Shown here: piece by piece, positions 30,550 to 37,791 of the stretch | How positions within the stretch are numbered: the stretch's first letter is position 1 | How the letters are laid out: each line of letters starts with the position of its first letter | IMG/VR virus record: IMGVR_UViG_3300042353_000570 | Span: 1 to 40,411 of that record | Length of the DNA stretch: 40,411 nt | Direction: 5' to 3' (one strand) | DNA from: a virus | Position numbers and translations under genes: made by a program | Notes under the pieces: model-generated | Told to the model about the DNA's origin: nothing | Databases searched by the model: none | The model's input: the letters and a program-made list of their open reading frames with translations, nothing else

Positions 30550-31407
30550 TTAGCGACCGAGGGCTGCTTTGTGCGAGCGATCCAAGACCGACGCAATCGG
30601 GCTTGCCGCTGCGCGTTGCATTGCCGTGGATGGGAACAAGTCGCGGCGAGTACCCTGCAATCGAGTCTGGCCCTGCTTCAATTCAATGATGTCGATTTCT
30701 TTCTGGAGAGCATCGCTGGCGAGGCCGTCCATATATTGAGCCTTATCGAACTGCCCGTCTTCGCGAAGAGCGTCTGCCGCAGTCGCAAATTTCACATACT
30801 CCGAAAGCACGCGAGGGAAGTCCGCCGAATTTGACGACGTGTTGAACATCGTCGGGCGAATCGTGAACTCAACATAGACCTCGTTAGGCGAGGCATTCGT
30901 GAATTGTGTTGGGCCGACGATAGCGCCGCCGTCCGTGACCCAGAAATTCACGCGCTCCGCATAGCGAACCACGCGAGGATCCTGCCGGTAAACGTGCATG
31001 ACCTCACCGACAGGAGTTGCCGCCGTCGTGCCAGAGGCCGCCGTGAAAGCCTGATCGAAATCAATCGAGCGCACGAAGTCGGTAAGAGTCGCGGCCGAAG
31101 TCCATGTCGCCGTGACGGTCGGCAGCACGCCCGCAGCACCACTGCCTGTCTTGCGGTAGTATTGGTTGAGGTAAAATACCTCGTCACCGGCGATGTAAGT
31201 CGCAGCGGCATCGTAAGTCTTGCGGAACTGGCGCTTCTCGATAGCCGAAAGCTCCGGCCACTTGTAGGCCTCCCACGCAAAACGGGTGCGAGTATTTATA
31301 TACTCCGTCAGCGCCGAAGCGGTGGACGGCTGGATGGTCTGTGTCGGATCAAGCCCGATGCGGGCCGCTGCGCCGTCGAGGACGGATTGGAATGTGACTG
31401 ATCTCAT
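30550..31407 (-). CDS. Putative neck/adaptor protein A with carbohydrate-binding-like insert
   Basis: 285 residues. N-terminus SVLDGAAARIGLDP, then ALTEYINTRTRFAWEAYKWPEL, parallel to the downstream paralog. Near residues 65-102, YDAAATYIAGDEVFYLNQYYRKTG...TW resembles a CBM5/12-like module, but at a different place than in the paralog. Directly follows the portal gene, consistent with a connector or adaptor. Confidence 0.62.
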   Translation of the reverse strand: MRSVTFQSVLDGAAARIGLDPTQTIQPSTASALTEYINTRTRFAWEAYKWPELSAIEKRQFRKTYDAAATYIAGDEVFYLNQYYRKTGSGAAGVLPTVTATWTSAATLTDFVRSIDFDQAFTAASGTTAATPVGEVMHVYRQDPRVVRYAERVNFWVTDGGAIVGPTQFTNASPNEVYVEFTIRPTMFNTSSNSADFPRVLSEYVKFATAADALREDGQFDKAQYMDGLASDALQKEIDIIELKQGQTRLQGTRRDLFPSTAMQRAAASPIASVLDRSHKAALGR

Positions 31408-31413
31408 GATTTT

Positions 31414-33516
31414 TTATTGGGGGGTGGGTTGTTGTTGGGGGGATTGTTGCTGCATTTGCTCGGCGACCTTTTGGAGTCCAGGCTGGGCGCCGACTCGGCC
31501 GATCTGGGCGTTCTGTTGTTGCTGTAACTGGAAAGAGAAAGACTCCATGCGGGCGGTGAGCATGGCGGCGAAGATTTGATCCTGCTGGAGGCGCTGCTGG
31601 ATCGCCGGATTGCTCTGGATGATGTTTTGCAGGGTCTGCAAACGGAGTTGGAAGTTTTGGCCCTCGCTCTTGAGCGGTGGCTCGGCGCCGGCGGCAATCT
31701 TCGTAAACTGCACCTGCTCGTCGTCCATCTCCTGCTGGCTGGCGGCATCCGCATCGCGGACAAGCAGGCCGGCGAGATTCGGATCGATGGATCCGAAGAG
31801 GAATTTGACAAGACCGGCGCGGTCGATGACGCCCTCTGTATCAAGAGGGATGAGCTGGGTGAGCCCTTGCATTTTGATTTTAAGGGCCTCGGAGTCGAGG
31901 GTGCGGGCGTCGAAGTCGAGGCGCAAATCGTACTTACCCTGGATATCCTGGCGGCTGGCGCGGAAAGGGGTGGGCAGGCCGCCGGCGACGCGGACGAACT
32001 GGATGTCGTCGAGGTACTGCTGACAGAGCTGGAAGGTCTGGCCGAGGATGAGTGCCATGTCGGCGAGCCAAGTATCAACGAGATCCTGCTGGGCGAGGAG
32101 CGCTCGCTGCGGTGCCATGTCGCCACGGGGGATGCCGAAGTACTCGTCAACGTCTCGCCGAGTCGCCGCCTCGATCTCAATCGTGCCCATGTCATTTACA
32201 GGTGGAGCCATCCATTGGAATTCGCCTGGTCGGCGCTCGGGGAGTTGTTTTGCCGGCCCGAGGACGATGTCCATCTTCCCGCGATTGGCGGGGACTTTGA
32301 GCGGGGGCAGAATAGTGAGTGAGGCGCGGTCGCTGCGGTAATCGCGCTGGACCTTGATCTCGCTCTGCTGAGTGGCGACGAGCTCTGGCACGCCTCGGGA
32401 CTCGATGAGAGGGCGAGAGGTGCGCTCGAGCGGCAACTCAACAAAGGGGTAGTGGCCGTGCTCGTAGCCCATCGCCTCTGATTTGGCGACACGGTCCACG
32501 ACGCTCGGCTGGATGTGGGTGCACCAGACCTCCATAGCGCCGATCTGCTCGTTCCATTTCTTCTGGTAAACGCGCCAGACCTCGATCATATCCCGCTCGT
32601 CGGAGAGCAGGAGGGAGTCGGTGACGCGGTACATGTTCCGAGCGTTGCGTCGGTTGACGCCGGTGTGCTTGACGGCCTCCTCGATCCAGCGTGGGTCGTA
32701 GTCTTCGGTGATCTCGCGTTCGCGGAGCTCGTCCTCGCGGAGCAACTCGCGGCAGGCGATGAATGGCGCCCGCTGGAGGTCGTAGGTGGATGGTGGAAAA
32801 ATGATGTCCTCCCAGGGCTCGTAGGCTTGCCAGTCGGGGAGGTTCTCGAAAATGTAGGGCGAGTCGTATTCAAAGGCTCCGGTCTCGCGGAGCTTGCGGA
32901 CATTGGAAGTAGTCCCCTGCCCTGGCAGCAAGGCATCCATCTCGCGGGCGACGGCCTCTTCCTGCGTTGGATCCAAGATGGCTTCGATGATGAGGGCGAG
33001 CTGTGGGTCGCCGGTCTCCATGTACTGCATCTGGAGGGACTCGAGGGTGAAAGTGATCTTCTCGTTGCGTGTGCTACGGCGCCAGAAGACGCCCATGACG
33101 GCGAGGCCGTAGGTCTCGCGGATATTCGCGGCGAGCTCGATCTCGCGCTTGGTCATGGCGGCGCAGTGAGAATTCAATATCCACTGGATGACGGTCTCGA
33201 CCTTGCGGCCGGCCATGATGTCAGTAGTCTCGGTCGGCATGACGGCGAGACGGGCGCGGCCGAAGGAGTTTTTCATTAGGCGGACACGCTCGTTGACGAT
33301 CATGTCGCTCAAGCGGATCTTGGCGTCGGAGGCGCCGTCCCACGGGAATGCTTGCTTGCCGAGATTTGCCGAGTACTTTCGGCCGGTCTCGTCTTGCCCC
33401 GCCCAGAGGCAGAACCTCTGGTTGTAGTTGAGATTCTTGCGCGTCCAGTAGGAGGCTGCGTCTGTCTCCGCTTGCTCGACGAGGCCGATGAGTTCTGAAA
33501 TGGCGGAGGATTTCAT
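31414..33516 (-). CDS. Portal protein
   Basis: 700 residues from the ATG overlapping the upstream stop (ATGA); a longer in-frame extension overlaps the upstream gene. WTRKNLNYNQRFCLWAGQDETG near the N-terminus, a central mixed alpha/beta body, and DVDEYFGIPRGDMAPQRALLAQ followed by the helical stem region are typical of podoviral portals. The C-terminal 60 residues are a Gln-rich helix (barrel-like). It forms the dodecameric ring for DNA entry and exit and lies between the 110-residue protein and the neck proteins. Confidence 0.85.
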   Translation of the reverse strand: MKSSAISELIGLVEQAETDAASYWTRKNLNYNQRFCLWAGQDETGRKYSANLGKQAFPWDGASDAKIRLSDMIVNERVRLMKNSFGRARLAVMPTETTDIMAGRKVETVIQWILNSHCAAMTKREIELAANIRETYGLAVMGVFWRRSTRNEKITFTLESLQMQYMETGDPQLALIIEAILDPTQEEAVAREMDALLPGQGTTSNVRKLRETGAFEYDSPYIFENLPDWQAYEPWEDIIFPPSTYDLQRAPFIACRELLREDELREREITEDYDPRWIEEAVKHTGVNRRNARNMYRVTDSLLLSDERDMIEVWRVYQKKWNEQIGAMEVWCTHIQPSVVDRVAKSEAMGYEHGHYPFVELPLERTSRPLIESRGVPELVATQQSEIKVQRDYRSDRASLTILPPLKVPANRGKMDIVLGPAKQLPERRPGEFQWMAPPVNDMGTIEIEAATRRDVDEYFGIPRGDMAPQRALLAQQDLVDTWLADMALILGQTFQLCQQYLDDIQFVRVAGGLPTPFRASRQDIQGKYDLRLDFDARTLDSEALKIKMQGLTQLIPLDTEGVIDRAGLVKFLFGSIDPNLAGLLVRDADAASQQEMDDEQVQFTKIAAGAEPPLKSEGQNFQLRLQTLQNIIQSNPAIQQRLQQDQIFAAMLTARMESFSFQLQQQQNAQIGRVGAQPGLQKVAEQMQQQSPQQQPTPQ

Positions 33517-33845
33517 TGTACGACGATGGTCGGCTTGGCGGTGGTGGTGACGACGGTGTGTGGGTTGCTCTTTTTGAATTCCTCGCGGAATCCTTTGTCC
33601 TTCCAGCAACCAGGGAGAAGGTTGTTCCAATAAATGTACGAATCGAAATCAATCGACATCGTGTGCTGGCCGATGCCATCCACGGTGCCTCTCGCCGCCT
33701 CGAGCCTGTCGCTGGCGGCCTTGATCCGCTGTTGGCGCATCTCGGCGGTGACCATGCTGGCGTGCCAACCGGTGCGGAGTTCTTCCGTAATCAATGGGGC
33801 AAGGTCTCCCAGATCAGATTCGAGTTCTACAGCGAGATCGGACAT
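33513..33845 (-). CDS. Small protein between capsid and portal
   Basis: 110 residues. A helical N-terminus is followed by TMSIDFDSYIYWNNLLPGCWKDKGFREEFKK, an aromatic-rich segment. I do not recognise it. Its place suggests a head-completion or assembly factor; it is coupled to portal by ATGA. Confidence 0.6.
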   Translation of the reverse strand: MSDLAVELESDLGDLAPLITEELRTGWHASMVTAEMRQQRIKAASDRLEAARGTVDGIGQHTMSIDFDSYIYWNNLLPGCWKDKGFREEFKKSNPHTVVTTTAKPTIVVQ

Positions 33846-33867
33846 TTAAAAAAATTGGCCGCAATTT

Positions 33868-33908
33868 GGTGGGGCGCTCGTATGTCTAGGGGGAGAGAGC
33901 GCCCCACC
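33868..33908 (-). terminator. Strong hairpin downstream of the capsid gene
   Basis: GGTGGGGCGCTC and GAGCGCCCCACC form a perfect 12-bp stem with a 17-base loop. On the minus strand the T run comes only after about 14 more bases, following a second small hairpin (AATTG-CGGC-CAATT-T7). It may be a partial terminator or an RNA-stabilising structure that lets capsid mRNA accumulate above downstream genes. Confidence 0.6.
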
Positions 33909-33930
33909 ACCTATGCGGGGAGGTTTTTAT

Positions 33931-34953
33931 TTAAGCAGTCGGAGCGAACTTACCGAGTGCGAGTGGGCTCTTCACGCAGAGGGCGCAGATGGCGTCCACG
34001 ATGCCGCGTGATCCACCGCCACGGTCTTCTAGCTCTTGGTAGCGGGGCTTGCGGTTGTAGCGCAGCTCGACCATGTCCATGTCGAGCACATAGCCGCGTC
34101 CGTTTTTCACGGCAGAGGCAGAGGCGCCGGTAGCGTCCTGAGCGAGGAACAACGATGGGATGAGCTCGAGTGTGCCGAAGTCGCCCTCGAAGATGTCGAC
34201 CGTGGAGACGATTTTATTCTCGTCTTTTTGGTTCAGCACGCGGATGGCGCTGGCGACATTCGTTGATGCGAATTGGGTGCGGGTGAATGCGGTGAACTGG
34301 CGCTTGAGCACAGGGCCGCAAATGAGGCTGTATGTGTTCGATTTGCCGGTCTGCTCGTAGAGGGACTGCAACATGTCCTGGATGTTGTTCTCGGTGAGCG
34401 AAGCTGTAGCTGTCGTGTTGATCGCGCCGACTGGGGTGCGGTACGCCGCGTTGACAGGGAGGTCGGACTGAGCGCCGTTCTGGATCCACTTGCCAAGACC
34501 ACGGGTCTTGTAGGGAGTCGCACCGGACTGCTCGACGCCTTCTTGGTCGGAGCAGAATGCGGCTTCCATGGAGCGCTTGAGTTGCTCGAGGCTCTTGGAT
34601 ACGGCGCGTGCCATTTCCTTTTTCTTGCCGATGCCGGCGACCTCAGAGACGTTCTGAGCGAGATCGTCCACGGATGGGACTTCGCGGAACTTCTGGATGC
34701 GGGCTGAAAGCAGAACGCGGTTGGCTGCGTTGTCGATGAAGTCGGATGAGGAAACATCCGTATTCGATAGGACGCCGGCAGGAACGGTCACGGCGTTGAA
34801 GCCGTCGGCTTGCCATTGAGTAAGGGGATTGATGGGGTCGGAGCCTTTCTTGGCCATCGAAACGACGGGGCAAGTTTTTGCGTCAACCACAGCGATGAGA
34901 TCGCTGAGATCCTGGCGGATGCCAGTCTGGGAGGTAATAAGTGTAGCTGCCAT
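33931..34953 (-). CDS. Major capsid protein (SU10/DUF5309-like)
   Basis: 340 residues. N-terminus MAATLITSQTGIRQDLSDLI, a central FIDNAANRVLLSARIQKFREVPSVDD, and a C-terminus GRGYVLDMDMVELRYNRKPRYQ match the SU10-type major capsid family, an HK97-fold group in podoviruses. It follows the scaffold gene and is itself followed by a strong hairpin, as expected for the most abundant virion protein. Confidence 0.85.
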   Translation of the reverse strand: MAATLITSQTGIRQDLSDLIAVVDAKTCPVVSMAKKGSDPINPLTQWQADGFNAVTVPAGVLSNTDVSSSDFIDNAANRVLLSARIQKFREVPSVDDLAQNVSEVAGIGKKKEMARAVSKSLEQLKRSMEAAFCSDQEGVEQSGATPYKTRGLGKWIQNGAQSDLPVNAAYRTPVGAINTTATASLTENNIQDMLQSLYEQTGKSNTYSLICGPVLKRQFTAFTRTQFASTNVASAIRVLNQKDENKIVSTVDIFEGDFGTLELIPSLFLAQDATGASASAVKNGRGYVLDMDMVELRYNRKPRYQELEDRGGGSRGIVDAICALCVKSPLALGKFAPTA

Positions 34954-34993
34954 AATGTTAAGGGGGGGGTATCTGAATTTTTAGTTTTTTTGG

Positions 34994-35995
34994 TTAGAGT
35001 GCGCCTTCGAGATAGGCGGCGATGTCGTCGGTCTTGAGCGAGGATCCACGCTTGAAAAGCGCTTGCGCTCCGTCGCGGTTCGCAATGTCTTGGGCGGGCA
35101 CTCGGGCACCTTTTGCAGGACTAGGAGGGGAACTGGCTCTCACATGGGAATTCGACTCGACCTTGGCCGTGGCCTTCTTTGTTGCTTGGCCGGCACGGGC
35201 GAAGCGCATCTTCATGCCCTCCATGGCGTCGCCGATGATCATCTCGAGGTGCGGAAGATTCCGCAAATAGGGATGCTCCTTGAGCGTGGCCGTGAGCATG
35301 CTGTGCTCCTGCGTGCCTACCTTGAAGAGTGCGGGATAGAATTGCTTCGTCTCCGGCATGACCATGTCGCGCTGCGCGATCCATTCCTTGCGCTTCGGCG
35401 CGTGCTCGGTGAGGAGCTCGTCGGCGGTGGCTAGGTACTCGCGCACCTGAGATGGCTCGTAGTAGACCTCTTCGCCGCTGGCATTCTGGACCGTGCCGCC
35501 CTCGAGATTCTTGATCGCCCAGGCGCGGATTTTTTTCGCGGTGGAGATCCTGTCTTCGAGTTGGTCCGAAGTCTCCACGTCGGCGAGCGGATTGCTCGGG
35601 GAGGGAGTGATCTGGACCGGCGTGGAGGCTTCGAGCTTGGCTCGGAGCTCACTGACCTCGGTCTCTAAAGTGTCGGCACGTTCTTCTGCCTCGCGCCGCT
35701 TGGACGTGATCTTATCGATCCGCTTGAGCAGCTTGTCGGAAGTAGGGGTCTTCTCTTCTTCTGGCTCGGCGTCGTCGGGTTCGGCGTCGTCGGGCTTGTC
35801 GTTGTCGTCTTCTTGTGAAAGATCAGATTCCGCTGAGGCATCCTCCGTGTCGGTGGCCTCTGGCTGCGCTTCTGGCGCGTCCTCGGTCTCCTCGGCGGCG
35901 GGTTGTTCCTGCGGGGTTATCTCTTCGAGAGCGAAGCCGATTTCGGCTGCGATATCAGAGAGCTGCATTGGGGTGTCGTTTGTGTCTGTCATCAT
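34994..35995 (-). CDS. Scaffolding protein candidate
   Basis: 333 residues. The first 95 are very acidic and low-complexity (EETEDAPEAQPEATDTED), followed by a coiled coil (KRIDKITSKRREAEERADTLETE), a helical centre and a basic C-terminus (KKATAKVES; SPPSPAKG). This acidic/coiled-coil/basic layout and place just upstream of the capsid gene are typical of scaffolds that guide capsid assembly and then leave. Two Met codons start the frame. Confidence 0.75.
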   Translation of the reverse strand: MMTDTNDTPMQLSDIAAEIGFALEEITPQEQPAAEETEDAPEAQPEATDTEDASAESDLSQEDDNDKPDDAEPDDAEPEEEKTPTSDKLLKRIDKITSKRREAEERADTLETEVSELRAKLEASTPVQITPSPSNPLADVETSDQLEDRISTAKKIRAWAIKNLEGGTVQNASGEEVYYEPSQVREYLATADELLTEHAPKRKEWIAQRDMVMPETKQFYPALFKVGTQEHSMLTATLKEHPYLRNLPHLEMIIGDAMEGMKMRFARAGQATKKATAKVESNSHVRASSPPSPAKGARVPAQDIANRDGAQALFKRGSSLKTDDIAAYLEGAL

Positions 35996-36140
35996 GGCAT
36001 TCCAACCAAGTGGGTCAGCGCCTTTTTGCGAGTGGCACAGGGGTCTCGTTAATGCGTGACCTTGCGATCAAATCTCGCACTGGCAACACGCCGAAACCCA
36101 CACCGACACAAATCCACCTTTATCGACCTATAACGACCTA
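35996..36140. other. Non-coding spacer before the scaffold gene
   Basis: About 145 bases between the cassette terminator and the scaffold gene. It contains an ATAGGTCG-type direct repeat at 36121-36141. It is the natural place for a promoter of the structural operon, but no -10/-35 pair is convincing. Confidence 0.4.
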
Positions 36141-36203
36141 AAAAAACAGGGGCGTCCTCAATGACCGCCGGAAAGTTATATTGAAAATTGAAGTTGAGGA
36201 CGC
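36141..36203 (-). terminator. Intrinsic terminator at the end of the modification-type cassette
   Basis: GCGTCCTCAA (36203-36194) and TTGAGGACGC (36161-36152) form a perfect 10-bp stem, followed by CCCTG and a T7 run on the minus strand. The loop is long (32 bases) and contains the stop codon of the TGT/DpdA-like gene. It separates the accessory cassette from the scaffold operon. Confidence 0.62.
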
Positions 36204-36814
36204 ATGTCTCCGCCGGTTGATTGCTCTAAATATCGGTGAAGTTCTTCCAATCGCTCCTCTCCTCCTCGCGTCCAACCTGTGCCATCGCAGGATTCGACTC
36301 CCGCTTCATGGCACATCCAAAGGAGTCGCTCGGAATTAACACGCCCCACATGGACTCGAGGAAAGTTGTTTGCCCAAGTGTGTAGGTGCTTCCACTTCCA
36401 CTCGGTTGTGCCTCCTACAAAAATTACTTCGGCTTCGTCCGGCACATCGTTTGGGTTCATTCCATCCTGCACGGCAAACGCAAAGCATACCCCGCGCAGG
36501 CGATCTCGTAGTTGCGGCATCCATTCATGCCAGCGGATGATCGTTGACTCTCTGTCTGCTACTACATCTGGAACTACCACCCAGCGCGGCTTGTGTGCAT
36601 TTTTTGATTTCTCAATCAAATTGAGAAAAGCATCAGCATCCCACTTCCGATCATTTGCCCATGCCCCATATGCCCCATTGTCTAGAGCGTATGGCATCCA
36701 AGATGGAGGTTGCCGCCAACCATCTGGAGATAGCAGCCAGCCGATTCGGTTTTGAAACCTACCGGCAAGGTATCCTATCTGGATTCCAGAGTTATTGGAC
36801 GGCATCACAATCAT
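36176..36814 (-). CDS. tRNA-guanine-transglycosylase / DpdA-like protein
   Basis: 212 residues from ATG 36814; GGGGTG upstream supports it over the TTG at 36829. The motif order follows the TGT TIM barrel: ALDNGAYGAW (Asp45) as for DSGGFQ, VVPDVVAD, FAVQDGM (Gln116) as for VQG, FVGGTTEWK as for GGLAVGE, RVHVGRVNS, and VESCDGTGWTRGG (Asp177) as for the nucleophile motif FDCVxPTR. Family enzymes exchange guanine for a 7-deazaguanine in tRNA (TGT) or DNA (DpdA). The Cys/His zinc site of bacterial TGT is not seen. No queC/D/E/folE-like genes are present, so a precursor would come from the host. It ends the accessory cassette. Confidence 0.55.
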   Translation of the reverse strand: MIVMPSNNSGIQIGYLAGRFQNRIGWLLSPDGWRQPPSWMPYALDNGAYGAWANDRKWDADAFLNLIEKSKNAHKPRWVVVPDVVADRESTIIRWHEWMPQLRDRLRGVCFAFAVQDGMNPNDVPDEAEVIFVGGTTEWKWKHLHTWANNFPRVHVGRVNSERLLWMCHEAGVESCDGTGWTRGGEERLEELHRYLEQSTGGDMRPQLQFSI

Positions 36815-36857
36815 TTTTACACCCCGCAATCAGTAGGTGGTGGTGAAATTAGCGGAT

Positions 36858-37142
36858 TCACACTTTCCTGCTCGCCTCGTCGATGCGAATCATCAGGTCG
36901 CTCTCCAGCGCCCGCAGGGCGTCTAGGGCCCCAGCGCAGTGGGCGAGCTGCCCGTGCTCGGTCGCTGTTTTGATGCTGCCGACAAGCTCCACAGCGTCGT
37001 CGATGTGATCGCGCACGACCTGCAAGACGGCTTGCACGACAAGCGGCTTGGTGCCTGGCATGCACAGCGCGGTCACCATGTCGTCGTCATCGAGGCGGTC
37101 GGGAGTCATGTATCGGGTGGTTTGTTTTTTTAGGTTGAACAT
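36858..37142 (-). CDS. Hypothetical protein in the accessory cassette
   Basis: 94 residues. The start ATG overlaps the end of the Mom-like gene by 13 bases (Met12 at 37109 is an alternative). The N-terminus is polar with a DRLDDDDM stretch; the rest is helical, probably a small bundle (VVQAVLQVVRDHIDDAVELVGSIKTATEHG). Not recognised. It lies between two candidate modification genes and may help one of them. Confidence 0.6.
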   Translation of the reverse strand: MFNLKKQTTRYMTPDRLDDDDMVTALCMPGTKPLVVQAVLQVVRDHIDDAVELVGSIKTATEHGQLAHCAGALDALRALESDLMIRIDEASRKV

Positions 37143-37603
37143 AGGGTTATGGATTTGGTGTTTGATTTTTTTTCAAAAATTAAAAGACGACCTTTTGTGG
37201 TCCCGCATAAACGCCAGCCTGCGATTTTAAAACAGCATCCAGGGTTGCTTGACCGGATGCGTCGCGCATCGACATAGGTATAGTGCCGTTCACCAGGCCA
37301 GCAGAAATCAGCAATGGCGTCAGCCTGTCCGAGAAGGAGGCTGGATTTATGTTCCGACTCGTTTCTAAAAACGGAGCAGTTGATTCCTTGCTGACCGGAT
37401 AAATCGATAAATTTTTTCCAGACGAACAATGCGTCTCCATTCCATGTTCGCAGGACGATTTTTTGACCTGGTCCGCAGAACAATTTTGGTTTTCTACCGT
37501 CTTTGTAAAATTGACGGCTATAATGTCGGTCAAAAAGTTTTCGGCAAACATCGTCTCCGTCTTTTGTAATCCACCAAAGAGGTTGTTCATCTGATGCAAT
37601 CAA
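37130..37603 (-). CDS. Mom-like GNAT-fold protein
   Basis: 157 residues from a TTG start sharing TTGA with the stop of the HTH gene. It shows RHYSRQ (27-31), CSVFRNE (77-82) then SS at 87-88, TYVDA (109-113), SSNPG (118-122) and CFKIAGWRLCG (124-134). This motif order matches a phage family with a GNAT-like fold and is reminiscent of the Mu Mom family, which modifies adenine in DNA to block restriction (the SYAD...GHxG...YxAxxw region of Mom has an analogous layout). A different acyltransferase function is possible. The neighbouring TGT/DpdA-like gene supports a nucleic-acid-modification role. Confidence 0.5.
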   Translation of the reverse strand: MIASDEQPLWWITKDGDDVCRKLFDRHYSRQFYKDGRKPKLFCGPGQKIVLRTWNGDALFVWKKFIDLSGQQGINCSVFRNESEHKSSLLLGQADAIADFCWPGERHYTYVDARRIRSSNPGCCFKIAGWRLCGTTKGRLLIFEKKSNTKSITLCST

Positions 37604-37791
37604 GCGAGTTGGAATTTTTTGATGATGGCGGGGAGGCTGAACGTGTGCCGTGTGCCTGCTGGCGCTGCAATGGGCCGCAGGAGACCGACCGAGACGTAGG
37701 TCTTGTATGTGGCGTCGCTGATCTCCAGCAACTCCATCACGTCCCGCTTCCGCAGCGTGCGTGCGCTAGTAAGTCCCGCCGCCAGTAACAT
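37600..37791 (-). CDS. Small HTH protein after TerL
   Basis: 63 residues from ATG 37791, chosen for an excellent AAGGAGGG ribosome binding site just upstream. A longer in-frame extension (126 codons) is a shadow of the TerL end. TLRKRDVMELLEISDATYKTYVSVGLLRPI is a MerR-type helix-turn-helix, and a short wing follows. It overlaps the end of TerL by 26 bases and couples to the Mom-like gene through TTGA. It may regulate the cassette or late genes. Confidence 0.65.
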   Translation of the reverse strand: MLLAAGLTSARTLRKRDVMELLEISDATYKTYVSVGLLRPIAAPAGTRHTFSLPAIIKKFQLA

